DNA of 64,000 nucleotides from Pseudomonas fluorescens (GCF_002022275.1 NZ_MSDF01000014.1:602811-666810), one strand, 5' to 3'; counted from the stretch's first letter, positions 1-9,594 are shown. Notes: generated by a model not told the origin, from the letters alone. Program-made: numbers and translations.

Positions 1-1042
1 CCAGCGCTTCTTCGAGCGTGCTGAAATCAAGAACGCCATGGCTTACCTGCGTTTGCTGGAAGGCCGTGGCAACGATGCGGCGCTGGAACGGGTGATCAAT
101 ATCCCGGCGCGCGGCATTGGCGAGAAAACCGTCGAAGCCATTCGCGACCACGCACGCCATGCCGATGTGTCGATGTGGGAAGCCATGCGCTTGCTGATCG
201 CCAACAAAGGCCTGACTGGCCGTGCGGCCGGGGCGTTGGGTGTGTTTGTCGAACTGATCGAGAACCTGAGCGCCAAGTGCATGGAAATGCCATTGCACTT
301 GATGACCCAGACCGTTATCGAGCAGTCCGGGCTGATTGCCTACCACGAAGCGGAAAAAGGCGAGAAAGGCCAGGCGCGGGTAGAAAACCTTGAGGAACTG
401 GTCAGCGCCGCCCGCGCGTTCGAAAACAACGAGGAAGATGAAGAGCTGACCCCGCTCGCCGCCTTCCTCGGGCATGCGTCGCTGGAAGCCGGTGATACAC
501 AAGCTGACGAGCATGAAGACAGCATCCAACTCATGACGCTGCACAGCGCCAAGGGCCTGGAGTTTCCGTATGTGTTTCTGGTGGGCATGGAAGAAGGCCT
601 GTTCCCGCACAAGATGAGCCTGGAAGAACCTGGCCGCCTTGAAGAGGAACGCCGCCTGGCCTACGTGGGCATCACCCGCGCCATGCAGAACCTGGTGATG
701 ACCTACGCCGAGACCCGACGCCTGTACGGCAGCGAGACCTACAACAAGGTGTCGCGCTTCGTACGTGAAGTGCCGAAGGGGCTGATCCAGGAAGTGCGCC
801 TTTCCAACAGCGTGAGTCGCCCGTTCGGCGGTGGTCAACAGCAGAGCGCCAGCATCCTGTTTGCCGGTTCCGAGATTCCGGAAACCCAGTTCAGCCTTGG
901 CCAGCAGGTCAGGCATTCAGTGTTCGGCGAAGGCGTGATCCTCAACTTCGAAGGCGCGGGCGCCCAGGCACGGGTGCAGGTGAACTTCGCCGAAGGCAGT
1001 AAATGGCTGATGATGGGCTACGCGAAGCTCGAAGCAATCTGA
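1..1042 (+). CDS. uvrD: DNA helicase II UvrD, C-terminal part
   Basis: This is the 3' part of a superfamily 1 DNA helicase used in mismatch repair and nucleotide excision repair. The reading frame is open from base 2, giving [13 protein letters not shown], so the true start lies left of the window and the ATG at 38 is internal. The motif V region ([17 protein letters not shown], about 536-590) and motif VI ([14 protein letters not shown], about 645-686) are intact. The C-terminus, with [15 protein letters not shown], is the usual UvrD/PcrA tail. Stop is TGA at 1040-1042, followed by a 119-base inverted repeat that could end transcription. The Rep paralogue is less likely because the FFERAEIK block and the tail resemble UvrD. 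Confidence 0.93.
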   Translation, partial: QRFFERAEIKNAMAYLRLLEGRGNDAALERVINIPARGIGEKTVEAIRDHARHADVSMWEAMRLLIANKGLTGRAAGALGVFVELIENLSAKCMEMPLHLMTQTVIEQSGLIAYHEAEKGEKGQARVENLEELVSAARAFENNEEDEELTPLAAFLGHASLEAGDTQADEHEDSIQLMTLHSAKGLEFPYVFLVGMEEGLFPHKMSLEEPGRLEEERRLAYVGITRAMQNLVMTYAETRRLYGSETYNKVSRFVREVPKGLIQEVRLSNSVSRPFGGGQQQSASILFAGSEIPETQFSLGQQVRHSVFGEGVILNFEGAGAQARVQVNFAEGSKWLMMGYAKLEAI

Positions 1043-1043
1043 T

Positions 1044-1162
1044 ACTGATCGTTCCCACGCTCTGCGTGGGAATGCCGCCTGGGACGCTCCGCGTTCCGCT
1101 TTAAAGTCGTGACGCAGAGCGTCACAGGATGCGTTCCCACGCAGAGCGTGGGAACGATCAGT
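1044..1162. repeat. Long inverted repeat (REP-like, GATCGTTCCCACGC family)
   Basis: The element has 17-base perfect terminal inverted repeats (ACTGATCGTTCCCACGC and its complement) and inner hairpins such as GTGACGCAGAGCGTCAC. A second copy in the opposite arrangement lies at 34912-35024. It fills most of the gap after uvrD and can fold as a terminator-like structure. Such palindromic elements are common between Pseudomonas genes. I saw no coding sequence in 1043-1326 other than this repeat and the probable promoter of the next gene. Confidence 0.85.
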
Positions 1163-1326
1163 GGTTTGCCCTTGTTTTTTGGCCGCACGGGCCAATATCT
1201 GTAACTAGTCCTACAGACCCTTCGGAATCGGTCTTACGCAAAAGCCCGAAACACTCTGCCGCTAGCCACTGTCACGACACCTGTGCAACATGGCGCGCGT
1301 GCAATCCACAAATGGGAATTCCCTTT

Positions 1327-2196
1327 ATGAAACGTTTTCTTAGCATCGCCATGGCGTTGTGCATCGGCCTGACGATGAGCCTCGACGCCAACGCCAAACG
1401 CTTCGGTGGCGGCAAAAGCATGGGCTCGGCGCCGACTCACCAGACCAGCCAAATGGCTCCATCCGCCGGTGCCGGCGGTGCTGCGGCAACCGCAGGCGCA
1501 GCCGGTGCTGCGGGCGCTGCTGCCAAAGCCGGCGGTGCTTCGCGCTGGTTGGGCCCTCTGGCCGGCATCGCCGCCGGTGGCCTGCTCGCTTCCATGTTCA
1601 TGGGCGGCGGCTTCCAGGGCATGCAGATCTTCGACATGCTGATCCTGGCGGTCATCGCCTTTGTGATCTTCCGCTTTATCGCCGCCCGTCGCCGCAAGCA
1701 GCAGGAGCACATGGCTCCCGCCGGCGCGCCAATGCAGCGTGAAGTGTTCGAGCAAAAACCTGCCATGGGTTCGATCTTCGGCGGTTCGGCTGCACCTGCC
1801 GCCGCCCGTCCGGTGATCAACGCACCGGCCTGGTTCAACGAAGAGCGTTTCGTCGAAGCGGCCCGCAGCCACTTCCAGTCCCTGCAGCAGCACTGGGACG
1901 CCAACGAAATGGACAAGATCGCCGAGTTCGTGACCCCGCAACTGCTGGAGTTCCTCAAGCGCGAACGTGCCGAGATCGGCGATGCGTTCCAGTCGACCTA
2001 CATCGACGACCTGCGCGTCCAGCTGGAAGGTGTGGATGACCGCGCCGACAAGACCATCGCCACCCTGACCTTCAGCGGTGTGTCGAAGTCCTCGCGTTTC
2101 GACCAGGGCGAAGTGTTCAGCGAAAGCTGGAACATGGAACGCCCACAAGGCGAGAACCAGCCTTGGCTGGTCGCCGGTATCCGCCAGAACGGCTGA
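1327..2196 (+). CDS. Tim44-like domain protein, secreted or membrane anchored
   Basis: This 289-residue protein starts with a Sec signal (MKRFLSIAMALCIGLTMS, cleavage likely after ANA at 23). An Ala/Gly-rich low-complexity stretch follows (about 40-75), then two hydrophobic segments (about 76-120) ending in basic RRRKQQ. The Tim44-like fold occupies about 165-288 (AWFNEERFVEAARSHFQSLQ, then a beta-rich end). In mitochondria Tim44 domains bind membranes and partner proteins; the bacterial role is not established. The frame is open upstream to 1129, but the ATG at 1327 gives a proper signal peptide and is preferred. A terminator follows at once, so it is probably a single-gene unit. Confidence 0.82.
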   Translation: MKRFLSIAMALCIGLTMSLDANAKRFGGGKSMGSAPTHQTSQMAPSAGAGGAAATAGAAGAAGAAAKAGGASRWLGPLAGIAAGGLLASMFMGGGFQGMQIFDMLILAVIAFVIFRFIAARRRKQQEHMAPAGAPMQREVFEQKPAMGSIFGGSAAPAAARPVINAPAWFNEERFVEAARSHFQSLQQHWDANEMDKIAEFVTPQLLEFLKRERAEIGDAFQSTYIDDLRVQLEGVDDRADKTIATLTFSGVSKSSRFDQGEVFSESWNMERPQGENQPWLVAGIRQNG

Positions 2197-2224
2197 TACC
2201 CGCGCGTTTGAGCCACCTGTGATA

Positions 2225-2256
2225 CAAACCCCGGACATGTTCCGGGGTTTTCTATT
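2225..2256 (+). terminator. Rho-independent terminator after the Tim44-like gene
   Basis: The stem AACCCCGGA/TCCGGGGTT encloses a short loop and is followed by TTCTATTT. It sits 30 bases after the stop at 2196. Confidence 0.85.
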
Positions 2257-2331
2257 TCACGGTTGCACTTATAGCGAGCTACTGTATAAAACGCCCCTAT
2301 TAACCGCGCCATCAGCAAGAGGATCCCGGCC

Positions 2332-2739
2332 GTGGAAGAAATCATCGAACAATTGCGTGAAGCCAACGAACCGGTCCCGGTTCCTCTGGAACTGCCTGAT
2401 GAAGATCAGATTGTGGAAATCGAGGAACAGCTGTTCATCGACATCCCGTTTGTCTTCCGTGAATTCCTGCTGACCGTCAGCGACGTGGTCTACGGCAGCC
2501 TGGAGCCAGTGACCGTCACTGACCCGCAATCCCACACCTACCTGCCGGACGTGGCGGCCAACGCCTGGGATGCCGGGGTTGATCGCAGCATGATCCCGAT
2601 CTGCCAGGACGGCGACGACTACTACTGCGTCGAAGAAGACGGCACCGTGGTGCTGTGGTCCGGCGAAGAAGAACTGGTGACCGAAGAAACCTGGGAATCG
2701 GTATGGCACTGGGCGCGGGACGTCTGGCTGGAAAGCTGA
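2332..2739 (+). CDS. SMI1/KNR4 (SUKH-1) family protein
   Basis: This is a small acidic protein of 135 residues. Its pattern fits SUKH-1: an N-terminal helix (EEIIEQLREANEPVPVPLELPDEDQIVEIEEQL in the first 35 residues), then IDIPFVFREFLLTVSDVVYG, and a late GDDYYCVEEDGTVVLWSGEEE strand pair. The start is GTG at 2332, with AAGAGGA (2317-2323) eight bases upstream. SUKH proteins are often immunity proteins of contact-dependent toxins, but this one stands alone with no toxin gene beside it. Housekeeping orphans of this kind are widespread in Pseudomonas, so a general role is equally possible. It converges with the antiporter gene at 2756. Confidence 0.8.
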   Translation: MEEIIEQLREANEPVPVPLELPDEDQIVEIEEQLFIDIPFVFREFLLTVSDVVYGSLEPVTVTDPQSHTYLPDVAANAWDAGVDRSMIPICQDGDDYYCVEEDGTVVLWSGEEELVTEETWESVWHWARDVWLES

Positions 2740-2755
2740 TCCCACACCCAGGCGC

Positions 2756-4519
2756 TTAGTGCTCCGGTGTGTCCTTGTGGTTATCCAGGGTCTCCAGCAA
2801 GGCGACCTGCATCCGCGTATGCACGCGGATGAACCACCGCCAGAGCACGGCCGCCACTGCTGCCGTCACCACGGCGATCAGCACCAGCAACTTGTTGGTC
2901 GGCAGAATACTGGCCGACAAGGCCGCCAATAGCAGGAAGATCACCAGCAGCGACAAAATGGGGATCAGCTCCGCAATCACCCGCCGCACACGCTGGGTAT
3001 GCCGCCCGGCCATCTCCGGCTTCACGCTCATCTCCGCCAGCAGCATCGACAACGCCTTCAGCTTGCGATACGCCGCAATCAGGAACGGTAGCGACAACAG
3101 CAACGCCCCACCCCAGATCAACGCCTTCTGCCAGCTGGGGTCACTGATCCAGCCTTCCAGATACCCACCGATGCGCGCCGCAAAGAAGCTGCCGGTAAAA
3201 AAGATCGCAACTACCAGCGCCAGATTCACCCCGACTTGCAGAATGATCTTACGAATCATCGACGCCAGCATCGCGCCCTCGCCTTGCGGCTGAATGCTGC
3301 GCAGCCATTCGCCGTACATTCCGAACACCCGGCTCATGCGTGTTGGCATCACCGCGGCGATCTTCAATGACAACGGGTCTGCACTACGAATCAAGTACGG
3401 CGTCAGCAAGGTAGTGATTACCGAGACGGCTACGGCCACTGGGTACAAAAAGTCACTGGTAACCTGCAAGGTCATCCCCAGCGCCGCGATGATGAAAGAA
3501 AATTCGCCAATCTGTGACAGCCCCATGCCCACGCGCAGTGAGGTACGACCATCATTGCCGGCGATAAACGCACCCAGGCCGCAGGACAGCATCTTGCCCA
3601 GCACCACCGCCACGGTGATGACTGCAATCGGCCAGGCGTATTGCAGCAGGATCTGCGGGTCGATCATCAAGCCAATCGCCACAAAGAAGATGGCGCTGAA
3701 CATGTCGCGAACGGGCTCGATCAGGCGCTCAATCTTAATCAATTGCCGCGACTCGGCCATGATTGCGCCGATCAGGAAGGCGCCCAGCACCATGCTGTAT
3801 TCCAGCTTGACCACCAGCAGGCAGAAGCCGAAACACAGGCCCAGCACCGTGATCAGCAGCATTTCGTTGCTTTCGAATTTGGCCACGTACGCCAACAAAC
3901 GCGGCACCAGCAAAATGCCGATCACCAACGCGACAATCATGAACAGCGACAACTTGCCGACCGTGGAGAACACCTCGCCGGAGCTGACCGTGCCGCTGAC
4001 GGCGATGCTCGACAGCAAGGCGATGATACCGATGCCCAGGATGTCCTCGACGATCAATACACCAAAAATCAGCTGGGCAAAGCGCTGGTTCTTCATCTTC
4101 AGGTCATTGAGCGCCTTGACGATGATGGTGGTCGAGGAGATCGCCAGGATCGCGCCGAGGAACAGCGAATCCATGGTGTTCCAGTCGAACCAGCGGCCGA
4201 TTTCGTAGCCGATCCAGATCATCAGGATGATTTCGAGGAAAGCCGCGATAAACGCCGTGGCGCCGACCTTGAACAGCTTGCGCAGGCTGAATTCCAGGCC
4301 CAGGCAGAACATCAGGAAGATCACCCCCAGCTCGGCCAGGGTCTTGATGGTCTCTTCGTCGTGAATCAGGCCGAACGGCGGGGTGTGGGGGCCAATAATG
4401 AACCCGGCGACGATGTAGCCCAGCACTACCGGCTGCTTGAAACGGTGAAACAGGATGGTGACAACCCCTGCCACCAGCATGATCACAGCCAAGTCCTGGA
4501 TAAAGCTGATGGCGTGCAT
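2756..4519 (-). CDS. Monovalent cation/proton antiporter, CPA2 family
   Basis: This 587-residue inner-membrane antiporter is of the KefB/Na+-H+ exchanger fold. About residues 5-390 hold the transport domain with roughly 12 helices, including FLMFCLGLEFSLRKLF and AILAISSTTIIVKALNDL. After a linker, four more hydrophobic segments (about 425-575) replace the TrkA-N regulatory domain found in KefB and KefC. The start is ATG at 4519, with AAGGAG just upstream. The frame runs 23 codons further up, but that part lacks membrane character and a ribosome site. The likely role is K+ or Na+ efflux in exchange for protons; the ion cannot be told from sequence. Confidence 0.85.
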   Translation of the reverse strand: MHAISFIQDLAVIMLVAGVVTILFHRFKQPVVLGYIVAGFIIGPHTPPFGLIHDEETIKTLAELGVIFLMFCLGLEFSLRKLFKVGATAFIAAFLEIILMIWIGYEIGRWFDWNTMDSLFLGAILAISSTTIIVKALNDLKMKNQRFAQLIFGVLIVEDILGIGIIALLSSIAVSGTVSSGEVFSTVGKLSLFMIVALVIGILLVPRLLAYVAKFESNEMLLITVLGLCFGFCLLVVKLEYSMVLGAFLIGAIMAESRQLIKIERLIEPVRDMFSAIFFVAIGLMIDPQILLQYAWPIAVITVAVVLGKMLSCGLGAFIAGNDGRTSLRVGMGLSQIGEFSFIIAALGMTLQVTSDFLYPVAVAVSVITTLLTPYLIRSADPLSLKIAAVMPTRMSRVFGMYGEWLRSIQPQGEGAMLASMIRKIILQVGVNLALVVAIFFTGSFFAARIGGYLEGWISDPSWQKALIWGGALLLSLPFLIAAYRKLKALSMLLAEMSVKPEMAGRHTQRVRRVIAELIPILSLLVIFLLLAALSASILPTNKLLVLIAVVTAAVAAVLWRWFIRVHTRMQVALLETLDNHKDTPEH

Positions 4520-4809
4520 GGCGAGGGGCTCCTTGAGGGTACTGGCGCTTTTCCCACTTCCGCGCGCGCCGTTGAACGGTCGCAACATGCGGAAGGAAAA
4601 GTCGGCCTAAATCGTAAGAAATGCCCTGAGACGGGCTTTTGAAGGTTAACACCGCGACTTCCGGCAGAAAGCCGGTGCAATATATGGAAACAGATCGGCG
4701 CAGGCGTGACGGCAAGCCGCCCACCGGCGTCCCGTTAGGGATCGCTGCAAAGATTCCAGCACCCGCAGAGGTGCCCTCCCCAACAGATGCCTACAACCGT
4801 GAGTGTGCT

Positions 4810-5295
4810 ATGGAACCCGGAAACGCCCAGCTGTCGATGACGGTATTGATGACCCCAGACATGGCCAACTTCTCAGGCAATGTCCACGGCGGCACCCTGC
4901 TCAAGTACCTCGACGAAGTGGCCTACGCCTGTGCGAGCCGTTATGCCGGCCGCTATGTAGTCACGCTGTCGGTTGACCAGGTGATTTTTCGTGAGCCAAT
5001 CCATGTCGGCGAGCTGGTGACCTTCCTTGCGTCGGTCAACTACACCGGCAATACGTCGATGGAAGTGGGCATCAAGGTCGTGACCGAAAACATCCGCGAG
5101 CGCTCGGTGCGTCACACCAACAGTTGCTTCTTCACCATGGTGGCCGTGGACGACCAGCGCAAACCCGCCGCCGTCCCGCCGCTGCAGCCGCAGAACAGCG
5201 AAGACAAGCGCCGGTTTGTGCAGGCCCAGCAACGCCGGCAGATTCGCCAGGAGCTGGAGAAGCGCTATCAGGAGATCAAGGCCGACGGGCCTTGA
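4810..5295 (+). CDS. Acyl-CoA thioesterase, hotdog fold (YciA/BFIT type)
   Basis: This 161-residue cytoplasmic protein contains the acyl-CoA thioesterase helix NVHGGTLLKYLDEVAYACASRYAG (about 20-43), carrying the expected Asp. The beta strands VVTLSVDQVIFREPIHVGELVTFLASV follow. The C-terminus is charged and helical (QAQQRRQIRQELEKRYQEI). It should hydrolyse acyl-CoA to free acid and CoA. The ATG at 4810 is chosen because the family starts close to STLMTPDMANF-type sequence. The frame is open back to a TTG at 4639, but the added residues are unlike the family. A short palindrome at 5321-5340 separates it from convergent pdxY. Confidence 0.88.
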   Translation: MEPGNAQLSMTVLMTPDMANFSGNVHGGTLLKYLDEVAYACASRYAGRYVVTLSVDQVIFREPIHVGELVTFLASVNYTGNTSMEVGIKVVTENIRERSVRHTNSCFFTMVAVDDQRKPAAVPPLQPQNSEDKRRFVQAQQRRQIRQELEKRYQEIKADGP

Positions 5296-5320
5296 TTCCA
5301 GAGCTGTAAACCCAATCGAA

Positions 5321-5340
5321 TGTGGGAGCCAGCTCCCACA
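5321..5340. terminator. Short REP palindrome, probable bidirectional terminator
   Basis: TGTGGGAGC and GCTCCCACA form a perfect 9-base stem with a 2-base loop between the convergent thioesterase and pdxY genes. It is the outer part of the larger GTGGGAGC repeats seen elsewhere in the window. Confidence 0.7.
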
Positions 5341-5355
5341 ATTTGATTTGTGTGC

Positions 5356-6228
5356 TTACAGACCGATCGGCGTGGCCTCAAAGCGCACGCGCGGGTGAGC
5401 AATACGGTCCTGCGCGCGCACCAGTTCCAGCTCGTAACTGCCGCAGGCCTGGGTTTCCAGCAGCACTTCATGCACCGCTGCAGCAGTGAACTCAAACGCC
5501 GCCAACAGGCTGTCACCCAATAACACGCGCGCCAGGAACAGCCCGGAGGTCAGGTCGCCCACGCCCACTGGCTGACGCGGGAACGCCAACAGCGGCCGGC
5601 GCAGGTGCCAGCTGCCTTCTGCGGTCACCAGCAGCATCTCAAAGCCCTCCGGCAACTTGCCCGGGTAATCCAGGTGCTTGACCAAAACCGCCTTCGGCCC
5701 GCGCGCCAGCAATGCTTTGGCCATACCCAGGCAGTCAAACAGTGATTGCGGCTTGCGCCCGGCGAAGCTGTCCAGCTCCAGCTGGTTCGGGCAGAGGAAG
5801 TCAGCCATGGCCGCCGCTTCGTCCAGCAGGAAATCACTGACCTCCTGAGGCACGATGCAACCCTTCTCCGGATGGCCCATCACCGGGTCGCACAGGTACA
5901 ACGCCTTGGGGTTGATCGCTTTGATCCGCGCCACACCTGTCAGAATCGCGCGCCCCTGGTCGGCACTGCCGAGGTAGCCCGACAACACCGCATCGCAGTT
6001 GCCCAGCTCACCGATCGCCGCAATGCCTTCCACTAGTGCCGGAATTTGCTGTGGCGCCAACACTTCGCCCGCCCACTGACCATACTGAGTGTGGTTGGAG
6101 AACTGCACTGTGTTGAGCGGCCAGACATTCACCCCGACCCGCTGCATGGGGAACACGGCGGCGCTGTTTCCGGCGTGGCCAAAGACCACATGAGACTGGA
6201 TCGCAAGCAGATGAGGTGTGCGTTTCAT
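5356..6228 (-). CDS. pdxY: Pyridoxal kinase PdxY
   Basis: This 290-residue enzyme of the ribokinase fold phosphorylates pyridoxal to pyridoxal 5'-phosphate in the vitamin B6 salvage path. Diagnostic pieces are the N-terminal [25 protein letters not shown], the substrate-loop region [28 protein letters not shown], and the catalytic anion-hole Asp in [21 protein letters not shown] near residue 225. Length matches PdxY (about 287) and exceeds nothing else in the family. The start is ATG at 6228. A separate gene with its own promoter is likely. Confidence 0.95.
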   Translation of the reverse strand: MKRTPHLLAIQSHVVFGHAGNSAAVFPMQRVGVNVWPLNTVQFSNHTQYGQWAGEVLAPQQIPALVEGIAAIGELGNCDAVLSGYLGSADQGRAILTGVARIKAINPKALYLCDPVMGHPEKGCIVPQEVSDFLLDEAAAMADFLCPNQLELDSFAGRKPQSLFDCLGMAKALLARGPKAVLVKHLDYPGKLPEGFEMLLVTAEGSWHLRRPLLAFPRQPVGVGDLTSGLFLARVLLGDSLLAAFEFTAAAVHEVLLETQACGSYELELVRAQDRIAHPRVRFEATPIGL

Positions 6229-6345
6229 GCGGGAGATTTCCGTAAAGCCATTGAAATTCTGGCCGCGCAGTATGCGACTAAACGCAGCCTGTACGACAGA
6301 CCGGCGACACAGTTAAGCTGCTCTCACTTTGTTGGAGTTCATCGC

Positions 6346-6741
6346 ATGCTCACCCTGGGAAACATCTTCGTATTGATGCTGCTGGCGACCGGTGCCGCCT
6401 GGGTGTGGCACAACCACGGCCTGCGTGAGCGGGCACTGGAGCGGGTCAAGCAGCATTGCGCCAAGCTCGATATCGAGTTGCTCGACGGCGCGGTGGCACT
6501 TAAACGCATCGGTTTTGTGAAAGATGCCAACGGTCGGCGGCGCCTGGCGCGCATCTACAATTTCGAGTTCACCGTGACCGGCGAAACCCGTCATCCCGGA
6601 ACCATCACGCAATTCGGCGCCCACAGCGCGCAGATTGAACTGGCGCCCTACCCGTTTGAGATCAAAACGCCGCTGCCGACCGCCGAAGTCATCGAGCTCA
6701 GCCAATGGCGCCAAGACCACGCCACTAAAAACCGTCACTGA
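6346..6741 (+). CDS. DUF3301 domain protein
   Basis: This 131-residue protein has one N-terminal membrane helix (LGNIFVLMLLATGAAWVWHN). A short cytoplasmic helix (LRERALERVKQHCAKLDIELLDGAVALKRIG) and a beta-rich end (RRLARIYNFEFTVTGETRHPGTI) follow. This is the DUF3301 pattern, and no function is known. The start at 6346 has TTGGAG a few bases upstream. Its 3' end overlaps the convergent cobW-like gene by seven bases, so the two share a boundary but not an operon. Confidence 0.85.
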   Translation: MLTLGNIFVLMLLATGAAWVWHNHGLRERALERVKQHCAKLDIELLDGAVALKRIGFVKDANGRRRLARIYNFEFTVTGETRHPGTITQFGAHSAQIELAPYPFEIKTPLPTAEVIELSQWRQDHATKNRH

Positions 6742-7709
6742 CGGCAGGCTGCCAGCGCAGCCTGTAACGCGGCCACGTCTTGTGGCGCGCTGAAGATCAA
6801 TTCGATACGTGAATCACGGCGCCACTCACTGGGTTGCCAGGCGAGCGAGCTGTTATCCACAGCGTTGGCGGACACCCAACCGTCGGGGCTGTGGATAACC
6901 AGTTTGGCACGGCGCCAATGCATATCGGTGAGCCAGTGATGCAAGCGTTGCGTGTCGAATTGCTGACTCGGATGCCAGCGCCAGCCAATGCTCCAGCCGC
7001 CCTCTTGAGCCTGGCTCAAGCAAATCGGCAATTGCGGGTCGCTCCAGATCGCCGGCAGTTGCGCCAGCCCCTTGGGCACGTCGAAGTTATCCACAGCCGC
7101 AACGGCTTTTGCATTCAGACCGGGCAGTTGCGCCAGCGGCAATTGCGCCTGGCGGGTCCAATAGAGCGGGCAAGGCGCTAGTGTTTGCTCGATAGTCTGA
7201 CGCTGCGCGGCGTCCAGCGCCTCGTCCTTGTTCAACACCAACAGCCCGGCACTGGCCAGCGTCTCGCGTTGCGCTTCAGGCAAAGGTTTGCCCGCCGCCA
7301 GTGCCTGCGCGTCCAGCACCAGCACGCAGGGCTGAACCGCCAGCACGTCCTGCCAGGGCGCCGCCCGTAGCTGCTTGAGTAATTGCGCCGGATGGCCGAG
7401 GCCTGAGGGCTCGATGAACAACCGGTCCGGCTTGGCCTTACGCAGCAAACGGCCCAGGCCTACCTGGAACGGTGCACCATTCACACAGCATAAACAGCCA
7501 CCGGCGACCTCACCCAAGGCAATGCCGTCGTCATCCTGCGTGAGCAGCGCCGCGTCCAGGCCGATCTGCCCGAACTCGTTGATCAATATGGCCCAACGTT
7601 CGTCTGCCGGGCGTTGGGCGAGCAAGTGCTTGATCAGGCTGGTCTTGCCGGCGCCCAAAGGCCCGGCAATCATGTGAGTGGGAATGTTCTGCAGCATGGG
7701 TGGCATCAT
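6735..7709 (-). CDS. COG0523 (CobW/P47K) metal GTPase, fourth gene of the dksA2 arm
   Basis: This 324-residue GTPase has Walker A GPLGAGKTSLIKHLL (about 17-31), the metal-binding CxCC motif GGCLCC near 72-75, and the NKDE base-recognition motif (LVLNKDEALDA). A CobW C-terminal domain lies in the last 100 residues. COG0523 proteins bind Zn and act as metallochaperones or metal insertases. Here it is a second, shorter COG0523 member after zigA, separated from the DUF1826 gene by 32 bases, so it probably shares the Zur-box transcript. Oddly, three exact DnaA 9-mers fall inside its coding region (6853, 6890, 7087). Confidence 0.87.
   Translation of the reverse strand: MMPPMLQNIPTHMIAGPLGAGKTSLIKHLLAQRPADERWAILINEFGQIGLDAALLTQDDDGIALGEVAGGCLCCVNGAPFQVGLGRLLRKAKPDRLFIEPSGLGHPAQLLKQLRAAPWQDVLAVQPCVLVLDAQALAAGKPLPEAQRETLASAGLLVLNKDEALDAAQRQTIEQTLAPCPLYWTRQAQLPLAQLPGLNAKAVAAVDNFDVPKGLAQLPAIWSDPQLPICLSQAQEGGWSIGWRWHPSQQFDTQRLHHWLTDMHWRRAKLVIHSPDGWVSANAVDNSSLAWQPSEWRRDSRIELIFSAPQDVAALQAALAACRQ
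6853..7095. other. Three DnaA boxes (TTATCCACA) within 243 bases
   Basis: Exact 9-mers lie at 6853-6861 (+), 6890-6898 (-) and 7087-7095 (+), inside the 3' half of the cobW-like gene. This is the tightest group among 19 exact copies in the window. It could act as a DnaA-titrating site, but the motif alone does not prove binding. Confidence 0.5.
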
Positions 7710-7741
7710 TCAGACCGTGTAGAGCGTTTGATCCTACGCGG

Positions 7742-8386
7742 TTATGCGAGCCAATCCAGCGTCAGAATCAACCGGCGTTCATCGGCCTTGAGCGCCGGCG
7801 AGCGGTGGATAAGCCCGTGACCTTCGTTACCGTGCCATTTGGTGCCTTTGAGCAAGGCCACTTCGCCGCAGTCAATCTGCTCGATGCGCTCGGTAGGTTC
7901 TGCATCCGGCTGGCTCAGTGTGCGACGGTCCATTACGCCTTCGCGCAACCATTGGCTGCCAATACCGGCGTAAGTGGTGATCAGCCGCACAGGCACGTGA
8001 TCCACGTGAAAGCGCGGGCACATGGCCTTGTCCAGCAAGCGCAAACGCACGCCGATGCGCTTGGCGCCCAGCAGGCAGGCAAACGCGCTGACCAGCCAGG
8101 ATACATCGGCGATAAAGCCTTCGTAGCCTTCAAGATCGCTGCAGCTGGACGCTAAACCCTGCAGGTTCGGTACAGCGCCCTCATCCTTGAGCTCAATCAC
8201 CATGGAGTCGGCCAACGGCTCATTGAGTGCCACCAGCAAGGCGCCAAATTCGGCGATATGCAGCGGCAACTGGCGCTGCCACAGCGCCAGGTTGACGCCA
8301 TCTTCGAGGATATCGGACAGCGCCAGCGGGGTTTCACCGCGGGTCTGACGAATCAAGGGGCGCAGGGAAATCACCGGGGCGAGCAT
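7742..8386 (-). CDS. DUF1826 domain protein
   Basis: This 214-residue cytoplasmic protein belongs to DUF1826. Conserved-looking segments include CPRFHVDHVPVRLITTYAGIGSQWL and ALLKGTKWHGNEGHGLIHRSP. Several His and Asp residues (HVDH, WHGNEGHGLIHR) recall a double-stranded beta-helix metal site, but that is my inference. Its start abuts the zigA stop at 8386 (one-base overlap), showing translational coupling. DUF1826 genes recur with COG0523 GTPases in zinc-starvation operons, so a role in zinc homeostasis is likely. The biochemical activity is unknown. Confidence 0.82.
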   Translation of the reverse strand: MLAPVISLRPLIRQTRGETPLALSDILEDGVNLALWQRQLPLHIAEFGALLVALNEPLADSMVIELKDEGAVPNLQGLASSCSDLEGYEGFIADVSWLVSAFACLLGAKRIGVRLRLLDKAMCPRFHVDHVPVRLITTYAGIGSQWLREGVMDRRTLSQPDAEPTERIEQIDCGEVALLKGTKWHGNEGHGLIHRSPALKADERRLILTLDWLA

Positions 8387-9594
8387 CAGGCGGCTGCCTC
8401 CTCATACCAAGGGCCAAAAGGATCAGCCAGCAGGCGCCAACCGTCGACGCCCAGGGCCATTTCTTCATCGTTGAGCAGGCATGCGTCCAACTCGGCGCGC
8501 ATCTGGTCGAAGTCAATGTTTTGCCCGATAAACACCAGTTCCTGACGGCAGTCACCGGTGCTCAGTTGCCAGTTGCCCATGATTGCCGCGACGCTCTCCT
8601 CGTCCTGCGGCCACTGGCTTTTCGGCACGAAGCGCCACCAGCGGCCGGCAAAACCATGGCGCATCAGGCCACCGGCCTGGGACCAGCTGCCAGCGTCCTG
8701 GTGTTTGCTGGCCAGCCAGAAGAAACCTTTGGAGCGCAGCAGCTTGCCGTTCACCCACGGGCGGTCGATAAAGTCGAAGAAGCGTTGCGGATGAAACGGT
8801 CGCCGCGCACGGTAAGCCGTGGACGCGATACCGTACTCTTCGGTTTCCGGCACGTGCTCACCGCGCAACTCCTGCAACCAGCCCGGGGCTTGGGCGGCGC
8901 GCTCAAAGTCGAAACGGCCAGTGTTGAGGATCTTGTTCAGCGGCACTTCACCCATGACCATCGGGATGATTTCGGCCTGGGCATTGAGGCGTTCGAGGAT
9001 GGCGATCAACTCTTCGCGCTCGTGGCTGCTGATCAGGTCGATCTTGCTGATCAGGATGACGTCGGCGAATTCGATCTGCTCGATCAGCAAGTCGGTGATG
9101 GAGCGCTCGTCCTCCTCGCCCAGGGTTTCGCCGCGTGAGGCCAGGCTTTCGGCAGCCTGGTAGTCGAGCAGGAAATTCATGCCATCGACCACGGTGACCA
9201 TAGTGTCCAGCCGCGCGATGTCGGCCAGGCTTTGTTCGTTTTCATCACGAAAGGTGAAGGTTTCGGCCACGGGCAGCGGCTCGGAGATGCCGGTGGATTC
9301 GATCAGCAGGTAATCAAACCGACCTTCCTTGGCGAGTTTTCCGACTTCTTCCAGCAAGTCTTCACGCAAGGTGCAGCAGATGCAGCCGTTGCTCATCTCC
9401 ACCAGTTTTTCTTCGGCGCGGTTGAGGGTGACGTCGCGCTGAACCTCGCTGCCATCGATGTTGATTTCGCTCATGTCATTGACGATCACCGCCACGCGCA
9501 GGTTTTCGCGGTTACGCAGGACGTAGTTGAGCAGCGTGCTTTTACCGGCGCCGAGGAAGCCGGACAACACGGTAACGGGGAGACGATTGGTCAT
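8386..9594 (-). CDS. zigA: Zinc-responsive COG0523 GTPase ZigA
   Basis: This 402-residue GTPase has Walker [17 protein letters not shown] (about 11-26), the CxCC metal motif [13 protein letters not shown] (about 69-81), an ESTGISEP switch, a SKIDL base-recognition motif, and a long CobW C-terminal domain. ZigA-type proteins are made under zinc starvation and are thought to deliver Zn to client enzymes. It lies 27 bases after dksA2 on the same strand, and both should be read from the Zur box at 10061-10073. Length and the order dksA2-zigA match the P. aeruginosa PA5536-PA5535 pair. Confidence 0.93.
   Translation of the reverse strand: MTNRLPVTVLSGFLGAGKSTLLNYVLRNRENLRVAVIVNDMSEINIDGSEVQRDVTLNRAEEKLVEMSNGCICCTLREDLLEEVGKLAKEGRFDYLLIESTGISEPLPVAETFTFRDENEQSLADIARLDTMVTVVDGMNFLLDYQAAESLASRGETLGEEDERSITDLLIEQIEFADVILISKIDLISSHEREELIAILERLNAQAEIIPMVMGEVPLNKILNTGRFDFERAAQAPGWLQELRGEHVPETEEYGIASTAYRARRPFHPQRFFDFIDRPWVNGKLLRSKGFFWLASKHQDAGSWSQAGGLMRHGFAGRWWRFVPKSQWPQDEESVAAIMGNWQLSTGDCRQELVFIGQNIDFDQMRAELDACLLNDEEMALGVDGWRLLADPFGPWYEEAAA

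Noticed and set aside
1129..1326. N-terminal extension of the Tim44-like frame into the inverted repeat
   Set aside because: The extension begins inside a REP element and would place the clear signal peptide 66 residues into the protein.
4639..4809. Extension of the thioesterase to a TTG 57 codons upstream
   Set aside because: The added residues are unlike the family, and the ATG at 4810 gives the normal length.
7991..8006. parS-like GATCCACGTGAAAG in the DUF1826 gene
   Set aside because: Only the central CCACGTG-type core matches; both outer arms deviate, unlike the site at 12260.
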